Origin: Bacteroidaceae bacterium
Lineage (GTDB): Bacteria > Bacteroidota > Bacteroidia > Bacteroidales > Bacteroidaceae
Assembly (NCBI GenBank): GCA_017542145.1
Contig: JAFXXQ010000037.1
Span: forward strand, 62,001 to 126,000
Length of the DNA stretch: 64,000 nt
Reading direction: 5' to 3'
Shown here: positions 8,830-16,692 of the stretch, piece by piece
How positions within the stretch are numbered: position 1 is the stretch's first letter
Layout: every line of letters starts with the position of its first letter
Made by a program: the position numbers and the translations under genes
Notes under the pieces: model-generated
Databases searched by the model: none
What the model was told of the DNA's origin: nothing
The model's input: only the letters and a program-made list of their open reading frames with translations

Positions 8830-10132
8830 ATTGAAAAAGGGAATTATAACACTATCATTATTCACTTTTATCATATTCTTTAGTTATGGGTTTCATCCTA
8901 ACGAAAGGAGTCTGCAGAATGCAAGTGCTTATTTTCCATCAAGTGTTCAGATTAATAATGATGTCATAAGTAGAGTATATATTACAGTTGATGGTCTTTT
9001 TAAGAAACCAAATGGAAAGAAATATTCGTCAATATGTATTCCTAAAAAAGTATTTGATGGGTATGGTTATGTGTCAGTAAGGGCTAATCGTGAATTCTCT
9101 ACCCGTGTTCATGTACTTAAAGAGGTGCCTAAAAGGGTTAACGATTCTGTGTTATATAGTGACTATTATGGAGAAAGTATTCTTGTTGGCAAAAGTATTA
9201 GATTAGACATAGCTATTCCCGATGATGCAGCTTACATCTGCATTTTGAATAGCGTGGATGGTCATAACAATACGCCAGACTCTGTTACTCTTTATTCGGA
9301 AGATGCTCTGTGTCATCAAAATGTTGAAAAAGAACAGGATCTCTCAATTTGGGATAACAAAGTGTTTATGCATCAGTTCTTGCATTGGAATTTGGGGCAT
9401 TTCTCAAAAGGTCAATACCCGTATAGTACTATAACAGAAACAGATTATAGAGACAAGCTGACAGCCTTCCGTTTTTTTATTAATACATATTGTTCAGAAT
9501 GTCATTTCCTGCTCAATGAGTATGACGAATCTTTTGCTACGGTTGGAGGACAAACAGTAAAAACGGACACTCTGCTTTTTAACATGCGAAAGATTAGTCA
9601 GGTATTCCCAAGGAGTACCAGCACAGGATATAATAAACTCGCTGCTTTTTGGAAAGAGGGGTTTCTAGGATTTAAGTATGGGATCTTTGAGAGCTTAAAA
9701 GGTGTGAAAAATAGAAACGGCACTCTTGAATTTGGAACTGGATATTGTTTGTCAAAGTATGCTATGGGAAAAGATTCTTTGTTTGTAATGAGTCTCCATG
9801 TTCCCAACAAAATAAAGAGAGATGAATATAATGCACTTTTCAATGAGATAGTAGGCATCTGCTCGAATTTAGATAATTGTGTGCTCGTTGGAGATTTCAA
9901 TAGAACCTCTATTACTGATTTCACTGTATTTACAGATGCAGGTTTCAAAATACTTAATGATAATAGTGTAACTCATCCGAGTACTGGGAATATACTTGAC
10001 TGGGTACTATACAGATGCAGGGCTGCGTCTCTCTCTGATTTTAAGGTTTATACAGAAGCGGTTGATGGTAATGGTGATTTGCTTTCAGACCATCTTCCAG
10101 TCAGTTTTACGGTTAAGTGTATTCAGTATTAG
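8816..10132 (+). CDS. Exported endonuclease/exonuclease/phosphatase-fold protein
   Basis: The 438-aa protein has an N-terminal hydrophobic segment ('GIITLSLFTFIIFFSYGF', residues 9-26), either a signal peptide or an anchor. A poorly recognised region follows to about residue 180. The C-terminal half is an EEP-superfamily domain: 'HWNLGH' (metal/phosphate Asn), 'LLNEYD' (Glu), 'MSLHVP' (His), 'VGDFNRTS' (GDFN) and 'LSDHLPV' (SDH). All catalytic blocks are present, so it should be an active phosphoesterase outside the cytoplasm. Family members cleave DNA, sphingomyelin, inositol phosphates or other phosphodiesters. In this locus a phosphodiester in the LicD-made decoration is an attractive substrate, but that is inference. 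The start is uncertain: GTG 8816 or TTG 8831. Confidence 0.72.
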   Translation: MQSIKLKKGIITLSLFTFIIFFSYGFHPNERSLQNASAYFPSSVQINNDVISRVYITVDGLFKKPNGKKYSSICIPKKVFDGYGYVSVRANREFSTRVHVLKEVPKRVNDSVLYSDYYGESILVGKSIRLDIAIPDDAAYICILNSVDGHNNTPDSVTLYSEDALCHQNVEKEQDLSIWDNKVFMHQFLHWNLGHFSKGQYPYSTITETDYRDKLTAFRFFINTYCSECHFLLNEYDESFATVGGQTVKTDTLLFNMRKISQVFPRSTSTGYNKLAAFWKEGFLGFKYGIFESLKGVKNRNGTLEFGTGYCLSKYAMGKDSLFVMSLHVPNKIKRDEYNALFNEIVGICSNLDNCVLVGDFNRTSITDFTVFTDAGFKILNDNSVTHPSTGNILDWVLYRCRAASLSDFKVYTEAVDGNGDLLSDHLPVSFTVKCIQY

Positions 10133-10229
10133 GCAATTATGATTTTTTTCAATGCCAAGTATCAGACATGGAATGGGCCTGACAATTAAATAATGATGTT
10201 TGTTTAAGATAGACCTATTTTTATAAAGC

Positions 10230-10868
10230 ATGAAAGATATAGCAGTATTTGGAGCAGGTGGTTTTGGCCGTGAAGTCGCTTGCTTGATTAATCAGATTAA
10301 TAAAGAGAATCCTATTTGGAATATCATTGGTTTCTTTGATGATAATCCTAACCTGCAGGGTACAAGGAATGAATATGGAGAGGTGTTAGGCGGTATTGAC
10401 ACTTTGAAAGAGTATGATCAAGAGTTGGCAATTGCCATAGCAATAGGTAATCCCTCTGTAGTTAGGAAAGTCGTAGATGGAATAAACAATGATAAGGTGT
10501 GGTTTCCTAACTTGGTGGCTCCTGATGCGGTTATCATGGATGATGCGAATTATTCAATGGGGTATGGGAATATCATTTGTAGTAAATGCTGGATTTCTTG
10601 TAACGTACATTTTGGAGATTTCAATATATTAAATGTCGGTTGTATTATTGGACATGATGTCAAGTTTGGAAACTATAATTCCTTAATGCCTTCAGTAAAT
10701 ATCTCTGGCGAGGTAATCGTGGGCGAAGAAAACTATTTTGGCGTTGCATCTGTTGTTCTACAACAAAAAAAAATAGGTTGTAAAACAGTAATAGGCGGTA
10801 ATAGTATGATTATCAAGAATACAAAAGACGGGAGAACCTATATGGGAAATCCTGCGAGTGCATTATAA
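10230..10868 (+). CDS. PglD/NeuD-like sugar O/N-acetyltransferase
   Basis: The 212-aa protein has an N-terminal Rossmann-like half ('DIAVFGAGGFGREVACLI', 'GFFDDNP') and a C-terminal left-handed beta-helix of hexapeptide repeats ('VHFGDFNILNVGCIIGHDV' to 'IGGNSMIIKN'), ending 'YMGNPAS'. This is the PglD/NeuD layout and length. PglD acetylates the 4-amino group of UDP-4-amino sugars using acetyl-CoA. The conserved histidine lies in 'IGHDVKFG'. A PglC-like gene (12946) and a PglE-like gene (17630) in the same locus support diacetamido-sugar synthesis. However, the ACP gene right after it suggests an acyl-ACP could be the donor instead. Confidence 0.85.
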   Translation: MKDIAVFGAGGFGREVACLINQINKENPIWNIIGFFDDNPNLQGTRNEYGEVLGGIDTLKEYDQELAIAIAIGNPSVVRKVVDGINNDKVWFPNLVAPDAVIMDDANYSMGYGNIICSKCWISCNVHFGDFNILNVGCIIGHDVKFGNYNSLMPSVNISGEVIVGEENYFGVASVVLQQKKIGCKTVIGGNSMIIKNTKDGRTYMGNPASAL

Positions 10869-10887
10869 ACAATTAAAGACTATTTTT

Positions 10888-11115
10888 ATGGAATTAAAAG
10901 ATTTTATTCAGCAGTTTGCAGAGCAGTTTGATGATACTGATGCCAGTGAGATTGACGCACAAACATCTTTTCACGATTTGGAAGAGTGGGATTCACTTAT
11001 CGCTTTAGCCGTGTTGAATATGACGGAGAAAAGATATGGCAAGCGTATCACCTTCGATGACATGAAAAAATGTGATACTGTAGAGGATTTATTTAACGTT
11101 ATTCTGGCTAAGTGA
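10888..11115 (+). CDS. Acyl carrier protein
   Basis: Small acidic protein of 75 aa. The 4'-phosphopantetheine attachment serine is in 'EEWDSLIAL' (DSL motif). The ATG at 10888 is chosen over a weaker TTG-type extension that would overlap the acetyltransferase gene. It starts a tight run of ACP, SDR reductase and ketoacyl synthase III genes, a dedicated set separate from the housekeeping fatty acid synthesis genes. Sets like this occur in capsule and O-antigen loci, where the acyl-ACP donates an acyl group to an amino sugar. The acyl chain is unknown. Confidence 0.88.
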   Translation: MELKDFIQQFAEQFDDTDASEIDAQTSFHDLEEWDSLIALAVLNMTEKRYGKRITFDDMKKCDTVEDLFNVILAK

Positions 11116-11120
11116 GGAAA

Positions 11121-11867
11121 ATGAAAAATCCTTTTTCTGTAGAAGGTAAGACTATCTTGATAACAGGAGCAGCCTCTGGCATTGGCAAGGCAACAACATT
11201 GCAGTGTGCCGAGATGGGGGCGAAGGTTATCTTGCTTGACCTTAATGAAGATGGTCTGAATGCTACAAAAGGTGAGATTGCTGAAGGATGTGCAGAGTCA
11301 TTTGCACTTAACCTGACCGATTTTGATGCCCTTTGTGAGACGGTTTCTCAACTCCCCAAACTGGATGGCGTGGTTAGCAATGCTGGGATATTCTATTCTA
11401 TGATGGCAAAGTTGTCGGACAGGAAGGATATGGAGAAGATTTTTGAGATAAATACGTTCTCTCACATCAATCTGTTACAGCAGCTGATGGAACAGAAGAA
11501 ACTGAACAAAGGGGCTTCCATCGTGATTACTTCTTCCATGTCAGGTGTATTCTGTGGAGCAGTCGGTGGAAGTTTATATGGGGCTACAAAATCCGCATTG
11601 GCAGGTTATGCCAAGGCCCTGGCTATTGAATTGGCTCCAAGAGGGATTCGTGTCAATACTGTCCATCCGGGAATGATTAATACACCGCTCATACATAGTG
11701 CTGCACTGTCGCAGGATGTGCTCGATGAGGACAAAAAGAATTATCCGTTAGGGAGGTATGGTGAGCCTGAGGAAGTGGCGTATTCTATCGTCTATCTTTT
11801 GTCAGATGCCACCCAATGGATAACGGGAACACAATTGTTAATTGATGGTGGTTTTTCTGTTAAATAA
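11121..11867 (+). CDS. SDR-family 3-oxoacyl-ACP reductase-like protein
   Basis: Classical short-chain dehydrogenase, 248 aa. It has the cofactor motif 'TGAASGIG' near residue 17, 'SNAGIF' (NAG), the catalytic serine in 'VITSSMSG', the Y-x3-K pair 'YGATKSA', and the late 'RVNTVHPGMI' and 'GTQLLIDGG' signatures. FabG-type enzymes reduce 3-oxoacyl-ACP with NADPH. Its position between ACP and KAS III supports that role. The ATG at 11121 is used; a GTG at 11112 would overlap the ACP stop. It should be cytosolic and co-transcribed with both neighbours. Confidence 0.85.
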   Translation: MKNPFSVEGKTILITGAASGIGKATTLQCAEMGAKVILLDLNEDGLNATKGEIAEGCAESFALNLTDFDALCETVSQLPKLDGVVSNAGIFYSMMAKLSDRKDMEKIFEINTFSHINLLQQLMEQKKLNKGASIVITSSMSGVFCGAVGGSLYGATKSALAGYAKALAIELAPRGIRVNTVHPGMINTPLIHSAALSQDVLDEDKKNYPLGRYGEPEEVAYSIVYLLSDATQWITGTQLLIDGGFSVK

Positions 11868-11873
11868 CAAGTG

Positions 11874-12872
11874 ATGAAAGCTTATATAAAAGGAATTGCA
11901 TATTATCTCCCTGAGGCGGTGTTGACGAATGAAGAACTCGTGGAGCAGTTCCCCGAGTGGACGGTTGATAAGATTTCCAAAAAGGTCGGTATCTCAGAGA
12001 GGCATATCACTACGGAGGATGAAACTGCAGGTGACTTGGCAGTGAAAGCTGCAGAGAAATTGTTTTCTGAAAGGAATATAGACCGTTCACAGATTGATTT
12101 CGTCCTTCTTTGTACACAAAGTCCCGACTATCACCTTCCAAGTACATCCTGTATTATTCAGGATAGATTGGGACTAAGCACCAAATGTGGCGCTTTTGAT
12201 TTCAATTTAGGCTGTTCTGGTTATGAATATGGTTTAGCTGTGGCTAAAGGATTGGTTCTTGGAGGAATTGCAAATAATATCTTGTTGCTGACAGCGGAGA
12301 CCTACACCAAGTATATCCATCCATTGGATAAAGGTAACCGTACTATTTTTGGCGATGGTGCTACTGCAACTTTGGTTTCAAATGAAGGTTTTGCAGAAAT
12401 TTGTGAGTTCGGTTTAGGAACAGATGGCAGTGGAGCAGAGCAGCTCATTGTGAAAACTGGTTGTGCTCGGCAGTTTAAGCCTGCAAATGATTATCAGGTA
12501 AATGAAGAGTGTGGCGTACACTCAAGTGATAATCTGTACATGAATGGTAAGGCTATATTTGACTTTACTGCTGATGTGGTTCCGCGGTTGATTGAAGAAA
12601 CGCTACAAAAGAATGGAATAACCATGGATGATGTAGACTTGTTCGTTTTTCATCAAGCCAATAAATATATGATTAACTACATTAGAAAGTTGATGGACAT
12701 TGAAAAAGACAAATTCTTCATTTTCATGGAGAATGTAGGAAATACTGTATCTTCAACAATTCCCATCGCTCTATGCGAGGCAGAAAAGGAAGGACGGTTA
12801 AAGGGGAAAGTCGTTCTTGCGGGCTTTGGAGTGGGACTGTCGTATGGCGCTGTTGTATTGAATATAAGATAA
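11874..12872 (+). CDS. 3-oxoacyl-ACP synthase III (FabH-like)
   Basis: Thiolase-fold condensing enzyme, 332 aa, normal FabH length. The catalytic triad is visible: Cys in 'NLGCSGYEYG' (about C114), His in 'FVFHQANKYM' and Asn in 'ENVGNTVSST'. The 'GxGxxYGA' type ending is 'GFGVGLSYGAVVL'. It begins 6 bp after the SDR gene. KAS III enzymes join an acyl-CoA to malonyl-ACP; together with the ACP and SDR genes it could make a short hydroxyacyl or branched acyl-ACP used to decorate an amino sugar. The product is inferred. The ATG at 11874 is chosen over the GTG at 11871. Confidence 0.87.
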   Translation: MKAYIKGIAYYLPEAVLTNEELVEQFPEWTVDKISKKVGISERHITTEDETAGDLAVKAAEKLFSERNIDRSQIDFVLLCTQSPDYHLPSTSCIIQDRLGLSTKCGAFDFNLGCSGYEYGLAVAKGLVLGGIANNILLLTAETYTKYIHPLDKGNRTIFGDGATATLVSNEGFAEICEFGLGTDGSGAEQLIVKTGCARQFKPANDYQVNEECGVHSSDNLYMNGKAIFDFTADVVPRLIEETLQKNGITMDDVDLFVFHQANKYMINYIRKLMDIEKDKFFIFMENVGNTVSSTIPIALCEAEKEGRLKGKVVLAGFGVGLSYGAVVLNIR

Positions 12873-12945
12873 TCTTGAACTCACAATCCTAAAGATTCCT
12901 TTTTCGGGTGTTCTGTCTTTATAGAGGTCTCATTGTTTCAAAATA

Positions 12946-13557
12946 ATGGTATATAAGAACTATTTCAAAAGAGCACTAAGTTTTTCGATGGCACTTTTGG
13001 CATTGCTCTGCATTGGATGGCTAATTATTATAGTGGCCATCTGGCTGCATTTTGCTAATAAGGGTGCGGGCGCTTTTTTTTATCAGGAAAGACCAGGAAA
13101 AGATGCAAAGATATACAAGGTCATCAAGTTTAAGACCATGACGGACGAACGGGATGCAGAGGGTAATCTTTTGCCGGATGAGCAACGTCTGACGAAGATT
13201 GGAAAAGTTGTCCGCTCACTATCTATTGATGAATTGCCACAACTTATTAATATTCTGAAAGGTGATATGTCTTTTATTGGTCCCCGTCCATTACTGGTAA
13301 AATATTTGTCGCTCTATTCGCCTGAGCAGATGCGCCGACACGAGGTGCGCCCTGGTATCAGCGGATGGGCACAGGTGAACGGACGAAATACCATCACCTT
13401 CACAAAACAGTTCGAATATGACGTCTATTATGTGGATCACCTTACGTTATGGCTGGACGCCAAAATCTTTTTCATGACTATCATCAAAGTATTCAAACGT
13501 GAAGGGATTAGCGAGGAAGGACAGGCTACAAGAGAGGAATTCAATGGGAGTAATTGA
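12946..13557 (+). CDS. PglC-like phosphoglycosyl transferase (initiating sugar transferase)
   Basis: Small monotopic phosphoglycosyl transferase of 203 aa, the PglC size, not the large WbaP/WcaJ type. It transfers a sugar-1-phosphate from a UDP-sugar to undecaprenyl phosphate, the first membrane step of glycan assembly. An N-terminal hydrophobic re-entrant helix covers residues about 12-35 ('SMALLALLCIGWLIIIVAI'). 'YQERPGKDAKIYKVIKFKTM', 'SIDELPQLINILKGDMSFIG' (catalytic Asp-Glu), 'GPRPLL' and 'RPGISGWAQVNGRN' are all intact. The C-terminal tail ('SEEGQATREEFNGSN') may be a small addition. The gene follows a 73-bp gap after the fabH-like gene and fits with the PglD and PglE homologues. Confidence 0.9.
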   Translation: MVYKNYFKRALSFSMALLALLCIGWLIIIVAIWLHFANKGAGAFFYQERPGKDAKIYKVIKFKTMTDERDAEGNLLPDEQRLTKIGKVVRSLSIDELPQLINILKGDMSFIGPRPLLVKYLSLYSPEQMRRHEVRPGISGWAQVNGRNTITFTKQFEYDVYYVDHLTLWLDAKIFFMTIIKVFKREGISEEGQATREEFNGSN

Positions 13558-13631
13558 TTTTCTAAATTAGACACTTTCCATGTATATAATCTGGTGAAAC
13601 CCATTAGTGTTTTTTTCCAAATACTTTTTCG

Positions 13632-14387
13632 ATGGACTCTTTAGTCTCTGTCATAATTCCTGCATATAATGCCTCATCGTATATAGGTGATGCCATTGAA
13701 TCCGTTCTGAGGCAGAGCTATCAACATTGGGAATTGATAGTTGTCGATGATTGCTCAACGGATGATACGGTTGCAAAGGTACGTCCGTTTGTAGATGGAG
13801 ATTCCAGAATACAATTGATAAAGGCACCTTTTCATTCGGGAGGATATCCTTCCCTGCCGCGTAATCTGGGAATCGAAAAAGCAAAAGGGCGTTTTATTGC
13901 CTTTTTAGATGCTGATGATGTATGGGAAGCAGATAAACTGGATTCGCAAATACCTCTATTTGATGGAAAAACACCCATCGTTTTTTCAAACTACAGGGTA
14001 GTCGGCAAAGATGGGAAGGATTTAGGAGCTGTGAACGCTCCTAAATTTGTTCAGTATAAAAAACTGTTGGAGATAAACTATATTGCTTGTTCATCGGTTG
14101 TCGTTGATACGGAATGTGTAGGCAAGTTCGCTTTCCCTGTGATTCATTATGAGGACTATGCCTTGTGGCTCTCGTTGTTGAGAAGGGGTGGGCAGGCAAA
14201 GAATACAGGAAAAATCGGCTTCAGCTACAGAGTTCGGAAGGGTTCTGTCTCTGCAAGGAAGGAAGAGGCCATTATCCGTTGGTGGAGAATATATCAAAGA
14301 GAAGGATTGAATGTCATTCAATCTTGTTATTATATCGTTAATCATACCCTAAGAGGACTGATCAAATGGATGCGTCTGAGAAAGTGA
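13632..14387 (+). CDS. Family 2 glycosyltransferase
   Basis: GT-A fold glycosyltransferase of 251 aa. The N-terminal nucleotide-binding region is 'VSVIIPAYNASSYIGDAIES', then 'ELIVVDDCSTDDT', and the metal-binding block is 'FLDADDVWEADKL' (DxD near residue 97). 'HYEDYALWLSLLRRG' supplies the ED acceptor-side motif typical of GT2. It adds a sugar to the lipid-linked oligosaccharide on the cytoplasmic face; donor and linkage cannot be told. Its last codons overlap the next gene by 22 bp, so translation is probably coupled. Confidence 0.88.
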   Translation: MDSLVSVIIPAYNASSYIGDAIESVLRQSYQHWELIVVDDCSTDDTVAKVRPFVDGDSRIQLIKAPFHSGGYPSLPRNLGIEKAKGRFIAFLDADDVWEADKLDSQIPLFDGKTPIVFSNYRVVGKDGKDLGAVNAPKFVQYKKLLEINYIACSSVVVDTECVGKFAFPVIHYEDYALWLSLLRRGGQAKNTGKIGFSYRVRKGSVSARKEEAIIRWWRIYQREGLNVIQSCYYIVNHTLRGLIKWMRLRK

Positions 14388-15430
14388 TTCTACACTTGAT
14401 ATCCGTTTCTATGTTCGGGACAGAATTGGATGTGACCCAACTGGAGAATGTCGATTGGCCGAAGGCTTTTTCGTTGGCGTGTCAGCATGGGGTAGCAGCC
14501 ATCTGCTTCGATGCTTTTGATCTGTTGCCCAAGGAGCTTCGCCCAGAAAGGTCTTTGCTCTTGCAATGGATGGGCGTTGTGAATAAAGTAGAGAATGATT
14601 TCGAGAAAAAGACGAGAGTCCTGGACGAAATCGTACATCATTTGGAGAATTCGGACATCTGTGTGTATCTGCTTAAGGGTACTTCCGTAGCGAATTATTT
14701 TCCGCATCCGAATCATCGCCCTAGTACTGACTTGGACATTTATCTTGGCAACCGTTTTCAAGAGGGAAACGAAATCTTGAAAAGTATGGGCGCCAAGGAA
14801 ACAGAGTCGTATCATCGGCATGTGAGTTTCGCTTTCAATGGAGTATCTGTGGAGAACCATTGCATGCTAAGTGACACCAAAGGCAGAAAGGACAACATTT
14901 ATTTGGAGAATCACTTGGTCGAGATTGCCCAGAGTGAGATGAGGGGTAAGAAGGGAATCCTGTATCCCTCCAACAGGTTTAATGTGCTTTTCATCGGTTG
15001 GCATAATGATTCGCATTTCATGTTTGAAAACTTGACGTTGAGGCATCTGTGCGACTGGGCCGTCATGTTGCGCTATGGATTCCAAGATGTGGATATGGAC
15101 GAATTCATGGATTACAAACAACGTTGTTCGTTTGGCAAACTGGCAGATGTGCTGACGGCGATGAGTCTTCGCTGGCTCCACTTGCAACCGGAACTCATTC
15201 CTCAGCCATTGGTGGAATCGGCGAACAAGGTTTCTGGGGAATTAGTGGATAAAGTGCTTTCCTATATGGTAACCTCGGATTGGATGGAAAGGGATACTGA
15301 CCGTCCGCTGAAAATAAAAATAGACCTCGCCAAACGAATGCTTAGGGATAAATGGAAGTTCCGTGAGGTGTATGGTATGAATGTTTGGAGGGTTCTGCTC
15401 TCCAAGATGTTCTCTAAAGTGGAAGGTTAG
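14366..15430 (+). CDS. Nucleotidyltransferase-fold protein (NTP_transf_5 type)
   Basis: The 354-aa protein resembles the uncharacterised nucleotidyltransferases (Pfam PF14907) found in glycan and antibiotic-type clusters. The core is 'VYLLKGTSVANYFPHPNHRP' followed by 'STDLDIYLG', where 'LKGxS' and 'DLD' are the family's nucleotide and metal-binding blocks. Family proteins are thought to transfer a nucleotide or phosphate to a small molecule or sugar; this one's substrate is unknown. It overlaps the GT2 gene by 22 bp and ends 6 bp before a hexanucleotide repeat array. Confidence 0.72.
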   Translation: MDASEKVILHLISVSMFGTELDVTQLENVDWPKAFSLACQHGVAAICFDAFDLLPKELRPERSLLLQWMGVVNKVENDFEKKTRVLDEIVHHLENSDICVYLLKGTSVANYFPHPNHRPSTDLDIYLGNRFQEGNEILKSMGAKETESYHRHVSFAFNGVSVENHCMLSDTKGRKDNIYLENHLVEIAQSEMRGKKGILYPSNRFNVLFIGWHNDSHFMFENLTLRHLCDWAVMLRYGFQDVDMDEFMDYKQRCSFGKLADVLTAMSLRWLHLQPELIPQPLVESANKVSGELVDKVLSYMVTSDWMERDTDRPLKIKIDLAKRMLRDKWKFREVYGMNVWRVLLSKMFSKVEG

Positions 15431-15435
15431 TGGTT

Positions 15436-15511
15436 CGCGATAGCGATGGCGATAGCGATAATGAATAAAACGATGGCGATGGCGAAAAACGATGGCGATG
15501 GCGATGGCGAT
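15436..15511. repeat. Imperfect GCGATA/GCGATG hexamer array (copy 1)
   Basis: The gap between the nucleotidyltransferase and MBL genes is a degenerate tandem array of GCGATA and GCGATG units, broken by short AAAAACGATG stretches. Similar arrays occupy the next intergenic gaps at 16122-16172 and 17550-17586. They mark the borders of single-gene cassettes. Confidence 0.85.
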
Positions 15512-15539
15512 AGGGTTCTTGATTAGCGGTTTGGGATGA

Positions 15540-16121
15540 ATGGTGAAGGTTGAATTTGTTGTAAATAGGGTTTTCACTTCAAGGACTTACATCCTATCGA
15601 CGGATGATGCTGAAGGTGTATGGCTCGTTGACTGTGGCGACGTGGATAAGGCATTGGAGATTATAGGGCATCGTTCTATCAAAGGGGTGCTGCTGACTCA
15701 TGTGCATTTTGATCATATCTATGGATTGCCTGATTTGCTGAAGGTCTATCCTAATCTGCCGATTTATACCAATGCTTTTGGAGTGGAGGCACTGGGAAAT
15801 GAACGTGTCAATATGTCGCGCTACCATGAGATGCCTATCAATTATCGAGGAGATAATGTTCGTGTCGTGAGTGAAGGTGATAGGATTCCTCTCTTTGAGG
15901 AAATGGAGGCGATTTGTTACGAGACGCCTGGGCATAATCCCTCGTGCCTGACGTTTGAAATAGGTGATTATCTGTTTACAGGCGATGCATATATCCCAGG
16001 CGTGGAAGTGGTGACAAGTCTTCCGAATGCAGATAAGCGATTAGCTGTTGAATCAAAAAAAAGGATTATAGAAATGGCAAAAGGGAAAACTATTTACCCT
16101 GGTCATGAGATAATTGATTAG
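15540..16121 (+). CDS. MBL-fold metallohydrolase (glyoxalase II-like)
   Basis: Metallo-beta-lactamase-fold hydrolase, 193 aa, short like the glyoxalase II-related stand-alone members. Metal ligands are 'LTHVHFDHIYG' (HxHxDH), 'YETPGHNPSCL' (His), 'FTGDAYIPG' (Asp) and 'IYPGHEII' (His), so a two-metal site is complete. Such proteins hydrolyse thioesters, lactams or phosphodiesters. No signal peptide is seen. It is a single-gene cassette between two hexamer arrays. A thioesterase role related to the ACP-linked acyl chain is possible but unsupported. Confidence 0.8.
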   Translation: MVKVEFVVNRVFTSRTYILSTDDAEGVWLVDCGDVDKALEIIGHRSIKGVLLTHVHFDHIYGLPDLLKVYPNLPIYTNAFGVEALGNERVNMSRYHEMPINYRGDNVRVVSEGDRIPLFEEMEAICYETPGHNPSCLTFEIGDYLFTGDAYIPGVEVVTSLPNADKRLAVESKKRIIEMAKGKTIYPGHEIID

Positions 16122-16172
16122 CGATAGCGATGGCGAAAGCGAAATAGAACGATAGCGATGGCTATGGCGATG
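16122..16172. repeat. GCGATA/GCGATG hexamer array (copy 2)
   Basis: Degenerate tandem hexamers immediately after the MBL stop codon. Together with the following roughly 40 bp ('GAAGTTGAGTAGAATATAAT') it is duplicated at 17550-17629, where the same arrangement precedes the intact PglE-like gene. Confidence 0.85.
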
Positions 16173-16216
16173 AGGCAAAATGTTTAATATGAAGTTGAGT
16201 AGAATATAATATTAAT

Positions 16217-16667
16217 ATGGCAGAAAGAAAACGGATATATTTGTGCTTGGCTCATATGAGTGGGACAGGGAATGGAACAAAAGTATATTCAAGAGGCGTT
16301 TGATACGAACTGGGTAGTACCATTGGGCCCCAATGTAAACGGGTTCGAAAAAATCCTCGATGAGTTCGTTTTCGACCGACTAGTGTCTGCAATGGGATTA
16401 CTATTTCTGTCGCCCTTGCTGGTAGTCATCGCCTTGTATCTTTTGCTTAGACCAGGTATTACTGGTCCTGCCACGATGAAATATAGGGACGAAGAGACAT
16501 TATTGGCTGCAGAGAATAACCCACAGGAGTATAACGATACTGTTATTTGGCCAGACAAGGTGCGCATTAACCTGTATTATCTGCATCACTTCTCGTTTCG
16601 GAAAGATCTGCAGATGATTGTCACTCTATTGGGCAGAAAGATGGAGTACGGCGGAGAGATGATTTGA
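16217..16667 (+). pseudogene. Composite pseudogene: 5' end of a PglE-like gene joined to a gutted sugar transferase
   Basis: The first part (ATG 16217, 'MAERKRIYLCLAHM') is a close copy of the start of the intact gene at 17630. It shifts frame by one base near 16259-16270 and continues as 'EQKYIQEAFDTNWVVPLGPN' in the other frame. At about 16372 ('DEFV') the match ends and sequence of another protein begins. 'FDRLVSAMGLLFLSPLLVVI' is the N-terminal membrane helix of a WcaJ/PglC-type sugar transferase, and it jumps directly to the C-terminal 'RPGITGPATMKYRDEE' and 'DKVRINLYYLHHFSF' blocks. The catalytic middle, with the usual DELPQL and GPRP motifs, is missing. The result is two truncated genes fused by recombination; no function is expected. 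Confidence 0.82.
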
Positions 16668-16692
16668 ATATGATAAGATATGTAAAGACGAG

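Noticed and set aside
16217..16667. Programmed frameshift in the PglE-like duplicate
   Set aside because: No slippery heptamer or stem-loop is seen and the second part belongs to another, incomplete protein; simple decay explains it.
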